Shown: positions 36,447-45,846 of the stretch, piece after piece | How the letters are laid out: each line of letters opens with the position of its first letter | Numbering within the stretch: the first letter of the stretch is position 1 | Source: JAKAXG01 sp035702985 | GTDB taxonomy: Bacteria; Actinomycetota; Acidimicrobiia; Acidimicrobiales; Palsa-688 | Assembly (NCBI GenBank): GCA_035702985.1 | Contig: DASSZD010000177.1 | Span: 1 to 64,000 of the forward strand | DNA: 64,000 nt | Reading direction: 5' to 3' | Position numbers and translations under genes: made by a program | Notes under the pieces: generated by a model | What the model was told of the DNA's origin: nothing | Database searches by the model: none | Seen by the model: only the letters and a program-made list of their open reading frames with translations

Positions 36447-37798
36447 CCGTAGCCCCGGATCGGGTGGGCGGCCGCTCCACCGGCATCTCCTACCAGCAAC
36501 TGCTCGACACCGACACCCACCAGGTGCCGGCCTGCCTCCGCGAGGAGTCGGCCCCGTTCCAGGGCGACCGGGAGCTGCCGGTCGCCTACTACACGGAGCG
36601 GCGCTACCACGAGCTGGAGAAGGAGAAGCTGTGGTCCCGGGTGTGGCAGTTCGCCTGCCGGGAGGAGCACATTCCGGAGCCGGGCGACACCTACGTCTAC
36701 GAGATAGCCGACCGCTCCTACATCGTGGTGCGGGGCGAGGACGGGGTCATCCGGGCCTTCCCCAACGCCTGCCTGCACCGGGGCCGGGCCCTGCGGGACT
36801 ACTCCGGCCGGTTGGGGGAGCTGCGGTGCTCCTTCCACGGCTTCTGCTGGAAGCTGGACGGCTCGCTCAAGCAGGTCCCGTGCGAGTGGGACTTCCCGCA
36901 CCTGGACAAGGACAACTTCGACCTGCCCGAGGTCCGGGTGGCCACCTGGGCCGGTTTCGTGTTCATCAACCCGGACCCGGCGGCGGAGCCGTTCGAGGAC
37001 TTTCTCGGGGTGATGGCCGACCACTTCGAGCGGTGGGACCTGGGCAGCCGGTTCGTGGAGGTGCACGTGGCCAAGCGCATCCGGGCGAACTGGAAGATCG
37101 CCCAGGAGGCCTTCTCGGAGGCCTTCCACGTGGTGGCTACCCACCCGCAGCTGCTCCCCGGCATCGGGGATGCCAACTCCCAGTACGACGTGTGGGGCAA
37201 CGTCAGCCGGGCCATCACGCCCAACGGGACTCCCAGCCCCCACATCTCGTGGCAGCCGAGCGAGCAGGAGATGTTCGACTCCATGGTGGACCGGCGCCTC
37301 GACGAGGACCCGGTGCTGGTCGTGCCGGACGGCATGACCGCCCGCGAGCTCTCGGCCCGGGCCTCCCGCGAGGCTCTCAGGCCGATCGTGGGCGATGCCG
37401 TCGACGGCTTTTGCGACGCCGAGCTGGTGGACAGCCTGGACTACTCGCTGTTCCCCAACTTCCACCCGTGGGGGGCGTTCAACCGCATCGTCTACCGCTT
37501 CCGACCCAACGGTGACGACCACCGCACGTGCATCATGGAGTGCCTGTACCTGTCCCCGTTCAGCGGGGAGAGGCCGCCGCCCGCCGAGGTCCACTGGCTG
37601 GACTTCGACGAGGACTGGATGGTCGCCGACGAGCTGGGGTCGCTGTCGCGGGTGTTCGACCAGGACTCGTTCAACATGCCCCGGGTGATGGCCGGCCTCC
37701 TCAGCGCCGGCCGGCCCGGGCTGACGGTGGGCCTCTACCAGGAGAGCAAGCTGCGGCAGTTCTACAACCTGCTGGACGAGCACTTCGCCCGATCCTGA
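36443..37798 (+). CDS. Rieske non-heme iron oxygenase, alpha subunit
   Basis: 451 residues from ATG 36443. The Rieske [2Fe-2S] site is CLHRGRAL then CSFHGFCW. The mononuclear iron site is EAFSEAFHVVATH, with two His five apart; an Asp further on would complete it. No beta-subunit gene is near. It would hydroxylate a ring or alkyl carbon using electrons from a ferredoxin such as that at 39128. Operon: small protein, this gene, then a split-barrel flavoprotein. Confidence 0.9.
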   Translation: MTVAPDRVGGRSTGISYQQLLDTDTHQVPACLREESAPFQGDRELPVAYYTERRYHELEKEKLWSRVWQFACREEHIPEPGDTYVYEIADRSYIVVRGEDGVIRAFPNACLHRGRALRDYSGRLGELRCSFHGFCWKLDGSLKQVPCEWDFPHLDKDNFDLPEVRVATWAGFVFINPDPAAEPFEDFLGVMADHFERWDLGSRFVEVHVAKRIRANWKIAQEAFSEAFHVVATHPQLLPGIGDANSQYDVWGNVSRAITPNGTPSPHISWQPSEQEMFDSMVDRRLDEDPVLVVPDGMTARELSARASREALRPIVGDAVDGFCDAELVDSLDYSLFPNFHPWGAFNRIVYRFRPNGDDHRTCIMECLYLSPFSGERPPPAEVHWLDFDEDWMVADELGSLSRVFDQDSFNMPRVMAGLLSAGRPGLTVGLYQESKLRQFYNLLDEHFARS

Positions 37799-37845
37799 GT
37801 TTCAAACGACCACACAACAAGAGAAAGACCAAACAGGGGGATTCG

Positions 37846-38340
37846 ATGACCGCCACCGATGACAGCTACGAGGATCTGACCGAGTGCGGGCTGTCGGCCG
37901 AGCTCGAGCACGAGCTGGTCCACACCTGCCGGAACTGTGTCTTCATGTGGGCCAACTCCAAGAACGAGCCGTTCGGGGTGGTGATGTCGTACCTGCCCAA
38001 GGACGGCAAGCTGTGGCTCACCGCCGCGGCCCGGCGCAAGCGGATACCGGCTCTGCGCCGCAACCCCCGGGCCTCGATCTGCGTGTGGGGGGCCGGCACC
38101 TCTCTGGGCAGCGGGCGCACCATGACCTACAAGGGGACGTGCGTCATCCACGAGGACCGCGAGACCAAGGACTGGTTCTACCCGGAGTTCGCCCGCTACC
38201 TGAGGGGGGACACCCCCCAGGCGGAGGTGTTCCGCAAGTTCCTCGACTCACCCGACCGGGTGGTCATCGAGTTCACGCCCGACTACAAGCTGGGCTTCGA
38301 CAGCGAGCTGATGTGGGCCCGCTCCCCGGGGGTAAACTGA
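37846..38340 (+). CDS. pyridoxamine 5'-phosphate oxidase-like (FMN/F420 split-barrel) protein
   Basis: 164 residues from ATG 37846, with AGGGGG upstream. The chain has the split-barrel order: FGVVMSYLPKDGKLWLTAA, KRIPALRRNPRASICV, then a TYKGTCVIHEDRE strand. Such proteins bind FMN, F420 or heme. In this place it may serve as a reductase in the Rieske operon. Cofactor cannot be read with confidence. Confidence 0.75.
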   Translation: MTATDDSYEDLTECGLSAELEHELVHTCRNCVFMWANSKNEPFGVVMSYLPKDGKLWLTAAARRKRIPALRRNPRASICVWGAGTSLGSGRTMTYKGTCVIHEDRETKDWFYPEFARYLRGDTPQAEVFRKFLDSPDRVVIEFTPDYKLGFDSELMWARSPGVN

Positions 38341-38367
38341 GGGCAGCCGGTTCCCCGGCGGTTTCCA

Positions 38368-38385
38368 TTAGCTTTGGTAGGCTAA
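38368..38385. promoter_or_regulatory. TTAGC-N8-GCTAA inverted repeat before the TetR gene
   Basis: Lies 6 bases from the ATG at 38392. On the minus strand CTTAG...ACCAAAGCTAAT partly matches the 21-bp motif, with one extra base. The short distance suggests a leaderless, autoregulated transcript. Confidence 0.45.
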
Positions 38386-38391
38386 GTTATT

Positions 38392-39138
38392 ATGCCTAGC
38401 ACCCGTCAGCCCACTGTTCCCGTCGCTTCCAACGGGAGGCGGCGGACCGCGGCGCCGGCGAGCGGCCGCAAGGGCGTCAATGCGAGGAGCGCGGGGCGGC
38501 GTCTCGGGCGTCCGGTCGCCAGTGACGGGGACGAGCGCCGCCGGCTCATCATCGAGGCGGCCCGCCGGGAGTTCGCCCGCTCCGGCTACGTGGGGACCAC
38601 CAACCGGGAGATCGCCGAGCAGGCCGGTATCACCACTGGGGCCATCTACCACTACTTCCGGTCCAAGCAGGACGTCTATCTCGCCGTGTTCGAGGAGACC
38701 GACAGGGTGATCCTGGCCCGCTACGAGGAGGTCACGGCCGACCCGTCGCTGTCGTTCGACGAGATGGTGGCCCGCCTGCTGGAGGTCTCCTCCCAGCTCA
38801 ACAGTGAGGACGAGAGCCTGGCCGCCTTCCTGGCTTCGGCGTCGGTCGACGCCCACCGCAACCCGGACCTGCTGCCCACCTACCAGGAGCACGACCGGAA
38901 GATGTCCGGGTTCTTCGCCCGGCTGGTCGACACCGGCATCGAGGAGGGCATCGTCCCCGCCGACAGCCGGACCGACATCCTCGATGCCATAAGGGTCCTC
39001 ACCCTGGGACTCACCTGGTTCTCGGTGCGGGTGCACAACCCTGAAGCCCACCGCAAGGCGACCGCCGCCACCGTGCGGGCGCTGCGGGGCCAGCTGTTCG
39101 TCGCCCCCCCGCCCCGACGGCGACGGCGTGCCCGCTGA
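38392..39138 (+). CDS. TetR-family regulator
   Basis: 248 residues. A basic tail of about 45 residues precedes the helix-turn-helix (TNREIAEQAGITTGAIYHYF). The domain after it is helical. The inverted repeat in its promoter resembles the 21-bp motif elsewhere, making it a good candidate for the regulator of that set. It overlaps the next gene, a ferredoxin, by 11 bases, so the two are co-transcribed. Confidence 0.88.
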   Translation: MPSTRQPTVPVASNGRRRTAAPASGRKGVNARSAGRRLGRPVASDGDERRRLIIEAARREFARSGYVGTTNREIAEQAGITTGAIYHYFRSKQDVYLAVFEETDRVILARYEEVTADPSLSFDEMVARLLEVSSQLNSEDESLAAFLASASVDAHRNPDLLPTYQEHDRKMSGFFARLVDTGIEEGIVPADSRTDILDAIRVLTLGLTWFSVRVHNPEAHRKATAATVRALRGQLFVAPPPRRRRRAR

Positions 39139-39499
39139 GCAGCAGGAGGCATCCGGCCGGATCACGGTGGAGCCGTCAGGCGTCAGCTTCGACGTCGAGC
39201 CGGGCGAGACGGTGTTCGCCGCCGCGGGGCGACACGGCTACCGCTGGCCGACCGTGTGCGGCGGCGTGGGTACCTGCCGCACCTGCATCATGACCGTGAT
39301 GGAGGGGGAGGAGTCCTGCTCGCCGGTCGAGCCGTGGGAGGCGGAGGGTCTCGAGGAGATCGGGGCGGCCGGGAGAGGACCCGGCGGAGTGGTGCGGATG
39401 GCCTGCCAGACGAAGCTCTCCGGGCCGGTGAGAGCCCGGAAACCGGGCGTGCGGGCCGCCGCCATATCAAACGGTCAAGCCGCCATATCAAACGGTTAA
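39128..39499 (+). CDS. [2Fe-2S] ferredoxin, adrenodoxin/putidaredoxin-like
   Basis: 123 residues from GTG 39128, within the end of the TetR gene. The cluster motif is CGGVGTCRTC (C-x5-C-x2-C), with the last cysteine in MACQT, the spacing of adrenodoxin-like carriers. It would pass electrons to P450s or Rieske oxygenases here. The C-terminus (AISNGQAAISNG) is encoded by a 21-base tandem repeat and may not be conserved. Confidence 0.88.
   Translation: MPAEQQEASGRITVEPSGVSFDVEPGETVFAAAGRHGYRWPTVCGGVGTCRTCIMTVMEGEESCSPVEPWEAEGLEEIGAAGRGPGGVVRMACQTKLSGPVRARKPGVRAAAISNGQAAISNG
39458..39496 (+). repeat. 21-base direct tandem repeat (18 bp identical)
   Basis: GCCGCCATATCAAACGGT at 39458-39475 and again at 39479-39496. 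It encodes the ferredoxin tail and also lies in the promoter of the DUF35/thiolase operon. The second copy, with TAATTAGA after it, gives a degenerate 21-bp motif on the minus strand (39484-39504, CTAA-N3-ACCG). Confidence 0.7.
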
Positions 39500-39563
39500 T
39501 TAGACAGTGCGCAGGCCCCTCTGGTAGACAGGGGCAGGGTCGGGAAGAGGGAGGGAGACACAC

Positions 39564-40028
39564 ATGCCCGAGGCATCGGCGACGGATCCGGCGGCTCGCC
39601 CCATAGCGGAGGGCCTGTTCGCCTGGCCCGACCGGCCCCACCTGATCGGCGGGTCGTGCGCACAGTGTGGGACCACCACCTTCCCCAGGCAGGCGAGCTG
39701 CCCCCGCTGCACCGGTTCGGACATGCGCGAGGTCCCGCTGGCCACCCGGGGGCGGCTCTGGACCTGGACCATCCAGGGTTTCGAGCCCAAGGCCCCTTAC
39801 GCCGCTGAGGGCCCCTTCGAGCCGTACGGGGTGGGCTACGTGGAGCTGGCCGCCGAGGCGGAAGGGGCGTCGCCGGTGCTGGTCGAGTCCCGCCTGAGTG
39901 AGAACACCGCCGACCGGCTGCGGATAGGGGACGAGATGGAGCTCCGGATCGTCCCGTTCCGCCACGACGCCGACGGCCATCAGCTGGTCACCTTCTCGTT
40001 CCGGCCGGTCGCCGAGCCGGTTTCCTGA
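39564..40028 (+). CDS. DUF35 (Zn-ribbon/OB-fold) protein
   Basis: 154 residues from ATG 39564 after GGGAGGGAG. Zinc ribbon CAQCGTTTFPRQASCPRC, then an OB fold (RGRLWTWTIQGFEPKAPY, VLVESRLSE). It precedes a thiolase-fold gene by 28 bases, the second such pair in the window. It probably forms a complex with that enzyme. Confidence 0.88.
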   Translation: MPEASATDPAARPIAEGLFAWPDRPHLIGGSCAQCGTTTFPRQASCPRCTGSDMREVPLATRGRLWTWTIQGFEPKAPYAAEGPFEPYGVGYVELAAEAEGASPVLVESRLSENTADRLRIGDEMELRIVPFRHDADGHQLVTFSFRPVAEPVS

Positions 40029-40056
40029 GACTCACCGCCTGATCGGAGGATCCGCC

Positions 40057-41199
40057 ATGGACGTAGCCATCGTCGGTATCGGGATGCACCCGTTCGGCCG
40101 GCACGAGGGGGTGTCGGGTATGGCGCAGGGCGCCTACGCCGCCCGCCAGGCGCTGGCCGACGCCGGCATCGGCTGGAGCGACGTGCAGAGCGCCTTCGGC
40201 GGTAGCGCCGCGGCCGGCAACCCCGACAGCCTGGTCAGCAATCTGGGCCTGACCGGCATCCCGTTCGTCAACGTGTACAACGGCTGCGCCACGGGCGGCA
40301 GCGCGCTGGCCATGGCCGACCGGGCCATCCGGGCCGGAGACTCGGACCTGTCGCTGGCCATCGGTTTCGACAAGCACCCCAGGGGGGCGTTCAATGCCGA
40401 CCCGGAGGCGAGCGGCCTGGGCCGGTGGTACGGCGAGACCGGCATGATGCTCACGACGCAGTTCTTCGGCATGAAGATCCAGCGCTACCTCCACGAGCAC
40501 GGCCTGGCGCGCGACATCCTGGCCAAGGTGGCCGCCAAGGCCTTCCGTAACGGGTCGCTCAATCCCAACGCCTGGAGGCGCCAGCCCCTCACCGAGGAGC
40601 AGATCGCGTCGGCCCCCATGCTGAGCGACCCCCTGACCCAGTTCATGTTCTGCAACCCCGGAGAGGGGGCGGTGGCGCTGGTGCTGTGCCGGGCCGACCA
40701 GGCCCACCGCTACACCGACCGGCCGGTGTTCGTGAAGGCGGTGAGTTTCAAGACCCGCAAGTTCGGATCGTTCGAGGTGTTCAGCCCGTGGCTGTCCCCC
40801 GAGCGGGTCGCCGGACCGACCGTCGAGGCCGCCGCCGCGGCGTTCGAGACGGCGGGCATCGGCCCCGAGGACATCGACGTGGCGCAGATCCAGGACACCG
40901 AGTCCGGCGCCGAGATCATGCACATGGCCGAGACGGGGTTCTGCAAGGACGGCGACCAGGAGGCGCTCCTGCGGTCGGGGGCGACCGAGATCGGCGGCCG
41001 GCTGCCCATCAACACCGACGGCGGCTGCCTGGCCAACGGGGAGCCGATCGGGGCCAGCGGCCTGCGCCAGGTGTACGAGAACGTCCTGCAGCTGCGCGGC
41101 GACGCCGGCCCGCGCCAGGTCCCGGACCGACCCCGGGCGGCGTTCACCCACGTATACGGCGCCCCCGGGCTCAGCGCCTGCACCATCCTCACCCGCTGA
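40057..41199 (+). CDS. thiolase-fold acyltransferase (SCP-x/lipid-transfer type)
   Basis: 380 residues from ATG 40057 with GGAGGA. It keeps the nucleophile region YNGCATGGSALAMA, unlike the Ltp2-like protein at 23753. The GHP motif of biosynthetic thiolases reads NGEPIGASG, a variant seen in this actinobacterial subgroup. SACTILTR at the end holds the second cysteine. True thiolysis of a 3-ketoacyl-CoA is therefore possible. Pairs with the DUF35 protein just upstream. Confidence 0.82.
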   Translation: MDVAIVGIGMHPFGRHEGVSGMAQGAYAARQALADAGIGWSDVQSAFGGSAAAGNPDSLVSNLGLTGIPFVNVYNGCATGGSALAMADRAIRAGDSDLSLAIGFDKHPRGAFNADPEASGLGRWYGETGMMLTTQFFGMKIQRYLHEHGLARDILAKVAAKAFRNGSLNPNAWRRQPLTEEQIASAPMLSDPLTQFMFCNPGEGAVALVLCRADQAHRYTDRPVFVKAVSFKTRKFGSFEVFSPWLSPERVAGPTVEAAAAAFETAGIGPEDIDVAQIQDTESGAEIMHMAETGFCKDGDQEALLRSGATEIGGRLPINTDGGCLANGEPIGASGLRQVYENVLQLRGDAGPRQVPDRPRAAFTHVYGAPGLSACTILTR

Positions 41200-41244
41200 C
41201 CGGGGGGTCCCAGGCGCCCCACCCTTGCGCACCGCCCTTCGGCG

Positions 41245-41259
41245 GATAATGATTATCAT
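41245..41259. promoter_or_regulatory. overlapping palindromes GATAAT-G-ATTATC and ATGAT-T-ATCAT
   Basis: GATAATGATTATC (41245-41257) and ATGATTATCAT (41249-41259) overlap in the only AT-rich stretch ahead of the phosphatase/molybdenum-hydroxylase operon. It doubles as a possible -10 (GATAAT) and resembles the AATCAT set. Confidence 0.55.
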
Positions 41260-41293
41260 GGACTGCGCGGGTCGGGATGCGACCCGGGGGAGG

Positions 41294-42040
41294 GTGGAGT
41301 TGAGCGGTTCCGGTATCCGACAGACCCGATTCCGAGCCGGCGAGGGGGCCACGCACCTGCTGCTCGTGCGCCACGGGGAGTCGGCGGCGGTGGACGCCGG
41401 GAGCCGGTGGCCGACCGTCGATGGTCACGGGAACCCCCCGCTCCACCCCCACGGCCGGGCCCAGGCGGAACGGGTGGCCGACCGGTTGGCCGGCGAAGGG
41501 CTGAGCGCCATCTACGTCACCCCGTTCGACCGGACCCGGGACACGGCCGCCCCGCTGCTCGGGCGCCTGGGGCTGCAGGCCGGCGAGGAATGGGACCTGC
41601 GGGAGGTCCATCTGGGGGAGTGGGAGTCGCCGGTTACCCGTCGGTACTTCGCCGAGGGCCATCCCATGGCCCGGCGGATCAACGAGGAGGAGCGGTGGGA
41701 CATCCCGCCCGGGGCCGAGAGTCACGAGGCGTTCGGCCGGCGGGTCACTGACGCCGTGAGGCGCATCGCCGGCCGGCACCGGGGCCAGGTGGTGGCGGTG
41801 TTCAGCCACGGCGGGGTGATCGGAAGGATCCTGGCCGAGGCCACCGGATCCCGGCCGTTCGCCTTCACCGTGCCCGACAACGCCTCGATCTCACACCTGG
41901 TGGTGAGCGGGGAGAGATGGACGGTCCGCCGCTTCAACGACATCGGCCACCTCAGCGAACGCTTCGTCGACGTGCCGGATCTGCCCTGGGCCGACGGCTC
42001 CGACCAGGCGGTCGGCGAGAGCGTGAGGAGGACGGGATGA
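41294..42040 (+). CDS. histidine phosphatase family protein
   Basis: 248 residues if started at GTG 41294 (GGGGGAGG upstream); ATG 41258 or 41225 would lie within the promoter. The catalytic LLLVRHGES is near residue 25, and VFSHGGVIGRIL holds the second His. The family (phosphoglycerate mutase-like) removes phosphate from sugars, cofactors or proteins. It starts the operon that leads into the molybdenum hydroxylase, an unusual partner unless it cleans up a phosphorylated substrate or cofactor. Confidence 0.82.
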   Translation: MELSGSGIRQTRFRAGEGATHLLLVRHGESAAVDAGSRWPTVDGHGNPPLHPHGRAQAERVADRLAGEGLSAIYVTPFDRTRDTAAPLLGRLGLQAGEEWDLREVHLGEWESPVTRRYFAEGHPMARRINEEERWDIPPGAESHEAFGRRVTDAVRRIAGRHRGQVVAVFSHGGVIGRILAEATGSRPFAFTVPDNASISHLVVSGERWTVRRFNDIGHLSERFVDVPDLPWADGSDQAVGESVRRTG

Positions 42041-42132
42041 CCTTCGGGATCCTCTGGTCGGAGCGGCGCACCGACCCCGACGAGCTCCTGGCGAGGAGCG
42101 GCGGCCGGGGCCCGCTGGAGATACCGCGGTGA
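42037..42132 (+). CDS. 31-residue micro-protein linking phosphatase and hydroxylase genes
   Basis: ATG 42037 overlaps the phosphatase stop (ATGA) and has GGAGGAC upstream. Its stop overlaps the next start (GTGA). Product: MTFGILWSERRTDPDEL... ending GPLEIPR. Both ends are translationally coupled, which argues for real translation. No family recognised. It could be a small subunit or only a coupling device. Confidence 0.5.
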   Translation: MTFGILWSERRTDPDELLARSGGRGPLEIPR

Positions 42133-43026
42133 AGCCGTCGGCCTTCGAGTACCACGCCCCGCGCAGCGTCGAGGAGGCCGTGGGGCTGCTCTCCGAGCTG
42201 GGCGACGACGCCAAGGTCCTGGCCGGCGGGCAGAGCCTGGTCCCCATGCTGGCCATGCGCCTGGCCGTGTTCGGCCATCTGGTCGACGTGACGCGCATCC
42301 CCGAGTTGCGGGGGGTGGGGCCGGCGGCCGACGGCTCCGTCACCATCGGCGCCGCCACCGCCGACACCGCACTCGAGCGTGACGCCGGGCTGGGCCGCAC
42401 CGTCCCGCTGCTGCCCCGGGTGACCCCGCTGGTGGGGCACTTCCAGATCCGCAACCGGGGCACGCTGGGAGGGTCGGTGGCTCACGCCGACCCGGCGGCC
42501 GAGTACCCGGCGGTGGTGCTGGCCCTCGACGCCGAGCTGGCCGCCCGCTCGGTGCGCGGCGAACGGCGCTTGCCGGCGGCCGGCTTCTTCGACGGGCTGT
42601 GGTCCACCGCCCTGGCCCCCGACGAGCTGCTCACGTCCATCACCTTCCCGGTGTGGTCCGGCCGCTGCGGGTTCGGGGTGGCCGAGTTCGCCCGCCGCCA
42701 CGGTGACTTCGCCATCGCCGGCGCCGTGGTCGGGGTGGAGCTCGACGGCGACGACCGGATGAGGCGGGCCGCGGTCGGCCTGTTCGGGCTGGGCCCGACC
42801 CCGGTGCGGGCCGGCCAGCTCGAGAAGGAGGTGGGCGGCCGGCCGGTGACGGACTGCGACGCCGCCCAGCTCGGGGCCATCGCCGTGTCCGATCTCAGCG
42901 ACGTCCCCTCCGACATGAACGGAACGGCCGCCTACCGGAAGCGGGTGGGGGCGGCCATGGTCGCCCGGGCGTGGTCATCCGCGGTCACCGAGGCACAGCA
43001 GGCCCGATCGGGCCAGGAGGTCCACC

Positions 43027-43034
<8 letters not shown>
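42129..43034 (+). CDS. molybdenum hydroxylase FAD subunit (CoxM-like)
   Basis: 301 residues from GTG 42129. FAD motifs KVLAGGQSLVPM and IRNRGTLGGSVAHADPA are intact. The C-terminal CO-dehydrogenase-type flavoprotein domain follows (FAIAGAVVGVELD). It carries electrons from the [2Fe-2S] subunit to an acceptor. First of three overlapping subunit genes in the order M, S, L. Confidence 0.92.
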
Positions 43035-43499
<465 letters not shown>

Positions 43500-43503
<4 letters not shown>

Positions 43504-45845
43504 CCGGTATGCGCTACGTCGGCCAGCGGGTGGTCCGCCGGGAGGATCCCCGGCTGGTCACCGGGCACGGCACCTACGTGGACGATCTGCCGGCCCGGGA
43601 CGCCCTGCACGTGGCCTTCGTCCGCTCCAACGTGGCCCGGGGCCGCATCGTCCACCTCGACACGGCCGCCGCGCTGGAGGTCCCCGGAGTGGTCGCCGCC
43701 CTTACCGCCGCCGACCTCAACGGCCTGGTCCGGGAGGAGTGGCTCGACTACGAGGGGCCGCCGGGCCCGGGACCCCGGCGGGAGTTCCGGCTCCTGGCCG
43801 ACGGCGACGTGCGCTTCGTGGGCGAGCCGGTGGTCATGGTGCTGGCCGAGTCCCGCTACGCCGCCGAGGACGGCGCCGAACTGGTCGACCTGGAGGTGGA
43901 CCCGCAGCCCCCGGTGGTGCGCATGGAGGACGCCGTCGCCCCCGGCGCCCCCCTGGTGCACCCGCACCGGTCCAGCAACGTCGCCGGCCGGATAACCCCG
44001 CCCGAGGACCCCGAGCTCGACGCCGTGTTCGCCTCGGCCGCCCACGTGGTCACCGAGACCTTCGACCAGCACCGCTACACCTGCGTGCCGCTCGAGACCC
44101 GCGGCATCCTGGCCAGCTGGGACCCGTTCCGGGCCCAGATGCAGGTGTGGGTGTCCACCCAGGGCCCGCACGGGGTGCGGACCCAGCTGGCCCGGGTCCT
44201 GGGTCTGGGCGAGCACCAGGTGCGGGTGGTGATGCCCGACGTCGGGGGCGGGTTCGGGCAGAAGATGTTCCTCGTGCCCGAGGAGATCGGCGTCCCCCTG
44301 GCGTCGCGCCTGGTGGGCCGGCCGGTCAAGTGGATCGAGGACCGGCGGGAGAACCTCATGTCCGGCCAGCACGCCCGGGAGGACCGGGTCTCGGTCAGCT
44401 TCGCGGTGGACGGTGAGGGACGGATCCTGGGGGCCCGGGCCGACTTCCTGGAGAACGTCGGGGCGTTCCCGGCCGGCGGGGCCAGCTCCATCGGCTTCTC
44501 GAGCGCGGTGTTCCCCGGCCCCTACCGGATCCCCCGCTACCGGGCCACGGCCCGGGCGGTGTACACCAACACCACCGGCCGCTGCTCGTACCGGGGGCCG
44601 TGGATGGTGGAGACGGTGGCCCGGGAGCAGATGATGGACCGGGTGGCGGCCGAGCTGGGCATGGATCCCCTGGAGCTGCGCCGGCGCAACGTGGTGCGCG
44701 GCGGCGACCTGCCCTACACCACCGCCGCCGGGCTCACCTACGACCAGGTGACGGCGGCCGAGACCCTCGATCAGGCAGCCGACATCGCCGGCTACGACGC
44801 CTTCCGGGACCGCCAGGCGCAGCTGCGGGCCGAGGGCCGGCTGGTGGGCATCGGGATCAGCCTGTTCACCGAGCCTTCGGGCATAGCCCGCGGCACTCTG
44901 TCCACCGAGGCGGCGACCGTGCGGGTGGGGTTCAACGGCAAGGTGGAGGTCGTCACGTCCAGTGCCAGCCACGGGCAGAGCCTGGAGACCACCATCGCCC
45001 AGGTGGTCGCCGACGAGCTGGGGGTGGACCTCGACGACGTGATGGTGGTGCAGGGCGACACGGCCACCAGCCCCTACGGGCCCGGCACCGGGGGCAGCCG
45101 CAGCGCCGTGCTGTCCAGCGGGGCGGCCCGCACCGCGTCCCGGCGGGTCCGGGACAAGATCGTCCAGATCGCCGCCCACCGCCTGGAGGCCGCACCCGAG
45201 GACCTGGAGGTCTCGGCCGGCCGGGTGTCGGTGGCCGGCACCCCGGTGGCCGGGGTCACCTTCGCCGAGCTGGCCCGCACCGCCTACGCCGCCCCGGAGA
45301 CCCTGCCCCCCGGCGAGGAGGCCGGCCTGGAGGCCTCCGCCCGCTACAGCCCGTCGTCCCCCTTCACCTGGTCCAACGCCTGCCACATCTGCACCTGCGA
45401 GGTCGACCCGACGACCGGCGAGGTGACCCTGGACCGCTACGTCGTGAGCGAGGACTGCGGGGTCATGATCAACCCGAACGTGGTGGAGGGACAGATCGCC
45501 GGCGGGGTGGTGCAGGGCATCGGCGGGGTGCTCTACGAGCAGATGCTCTACGACGGGGACGGCAACCCGCTTACCACCACCTTCGTGGACTACCTGCTGC
45601 CCACCACCACCGAGGTGCCGATGATCGAGTACGGCCACATCGAGACACCGGCGCCGACCAACGAGGGCGGCCACAAGGGCCTCGGCGAGGGCGGGGCCAT
45701 CGGGGCCCCACCCGCGGTCATCAACGCCGTCAACGACGCCCTGGCCCCGTGCGGGGTGCGCCTCACGGCCCAGCCGCTCGGGCCGGCGCAGATAATCGCA
45801 GCTCTCGAGACAGCATCAGCCCCAGCGGGTGAAAGGAGCCACTGA
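43500..45845 (+). CDS. molybdenum hydroxylase large subunit (CoxL/XdhB-like, not CO dehydrogenase)
   Basis: 781 residues from ATG 43500 (ATGA overlap). It has the aldehyde-oxidase a/b hammerhead first, then DVGGGFGQK, and the catalytic glutamate in GLGEGGAIGAPP near the end. The active-site loop reads CSYRGPW, not AYRCSFR of form-I CO dehydrogenase nor AYRGAGR of form II. So it most likely hydroxylates a carbon of an organic ring or aldehyde using water. The P450 gene starts immediately after. Confidence 0.88.
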
Positions 45846-45846
45846 G

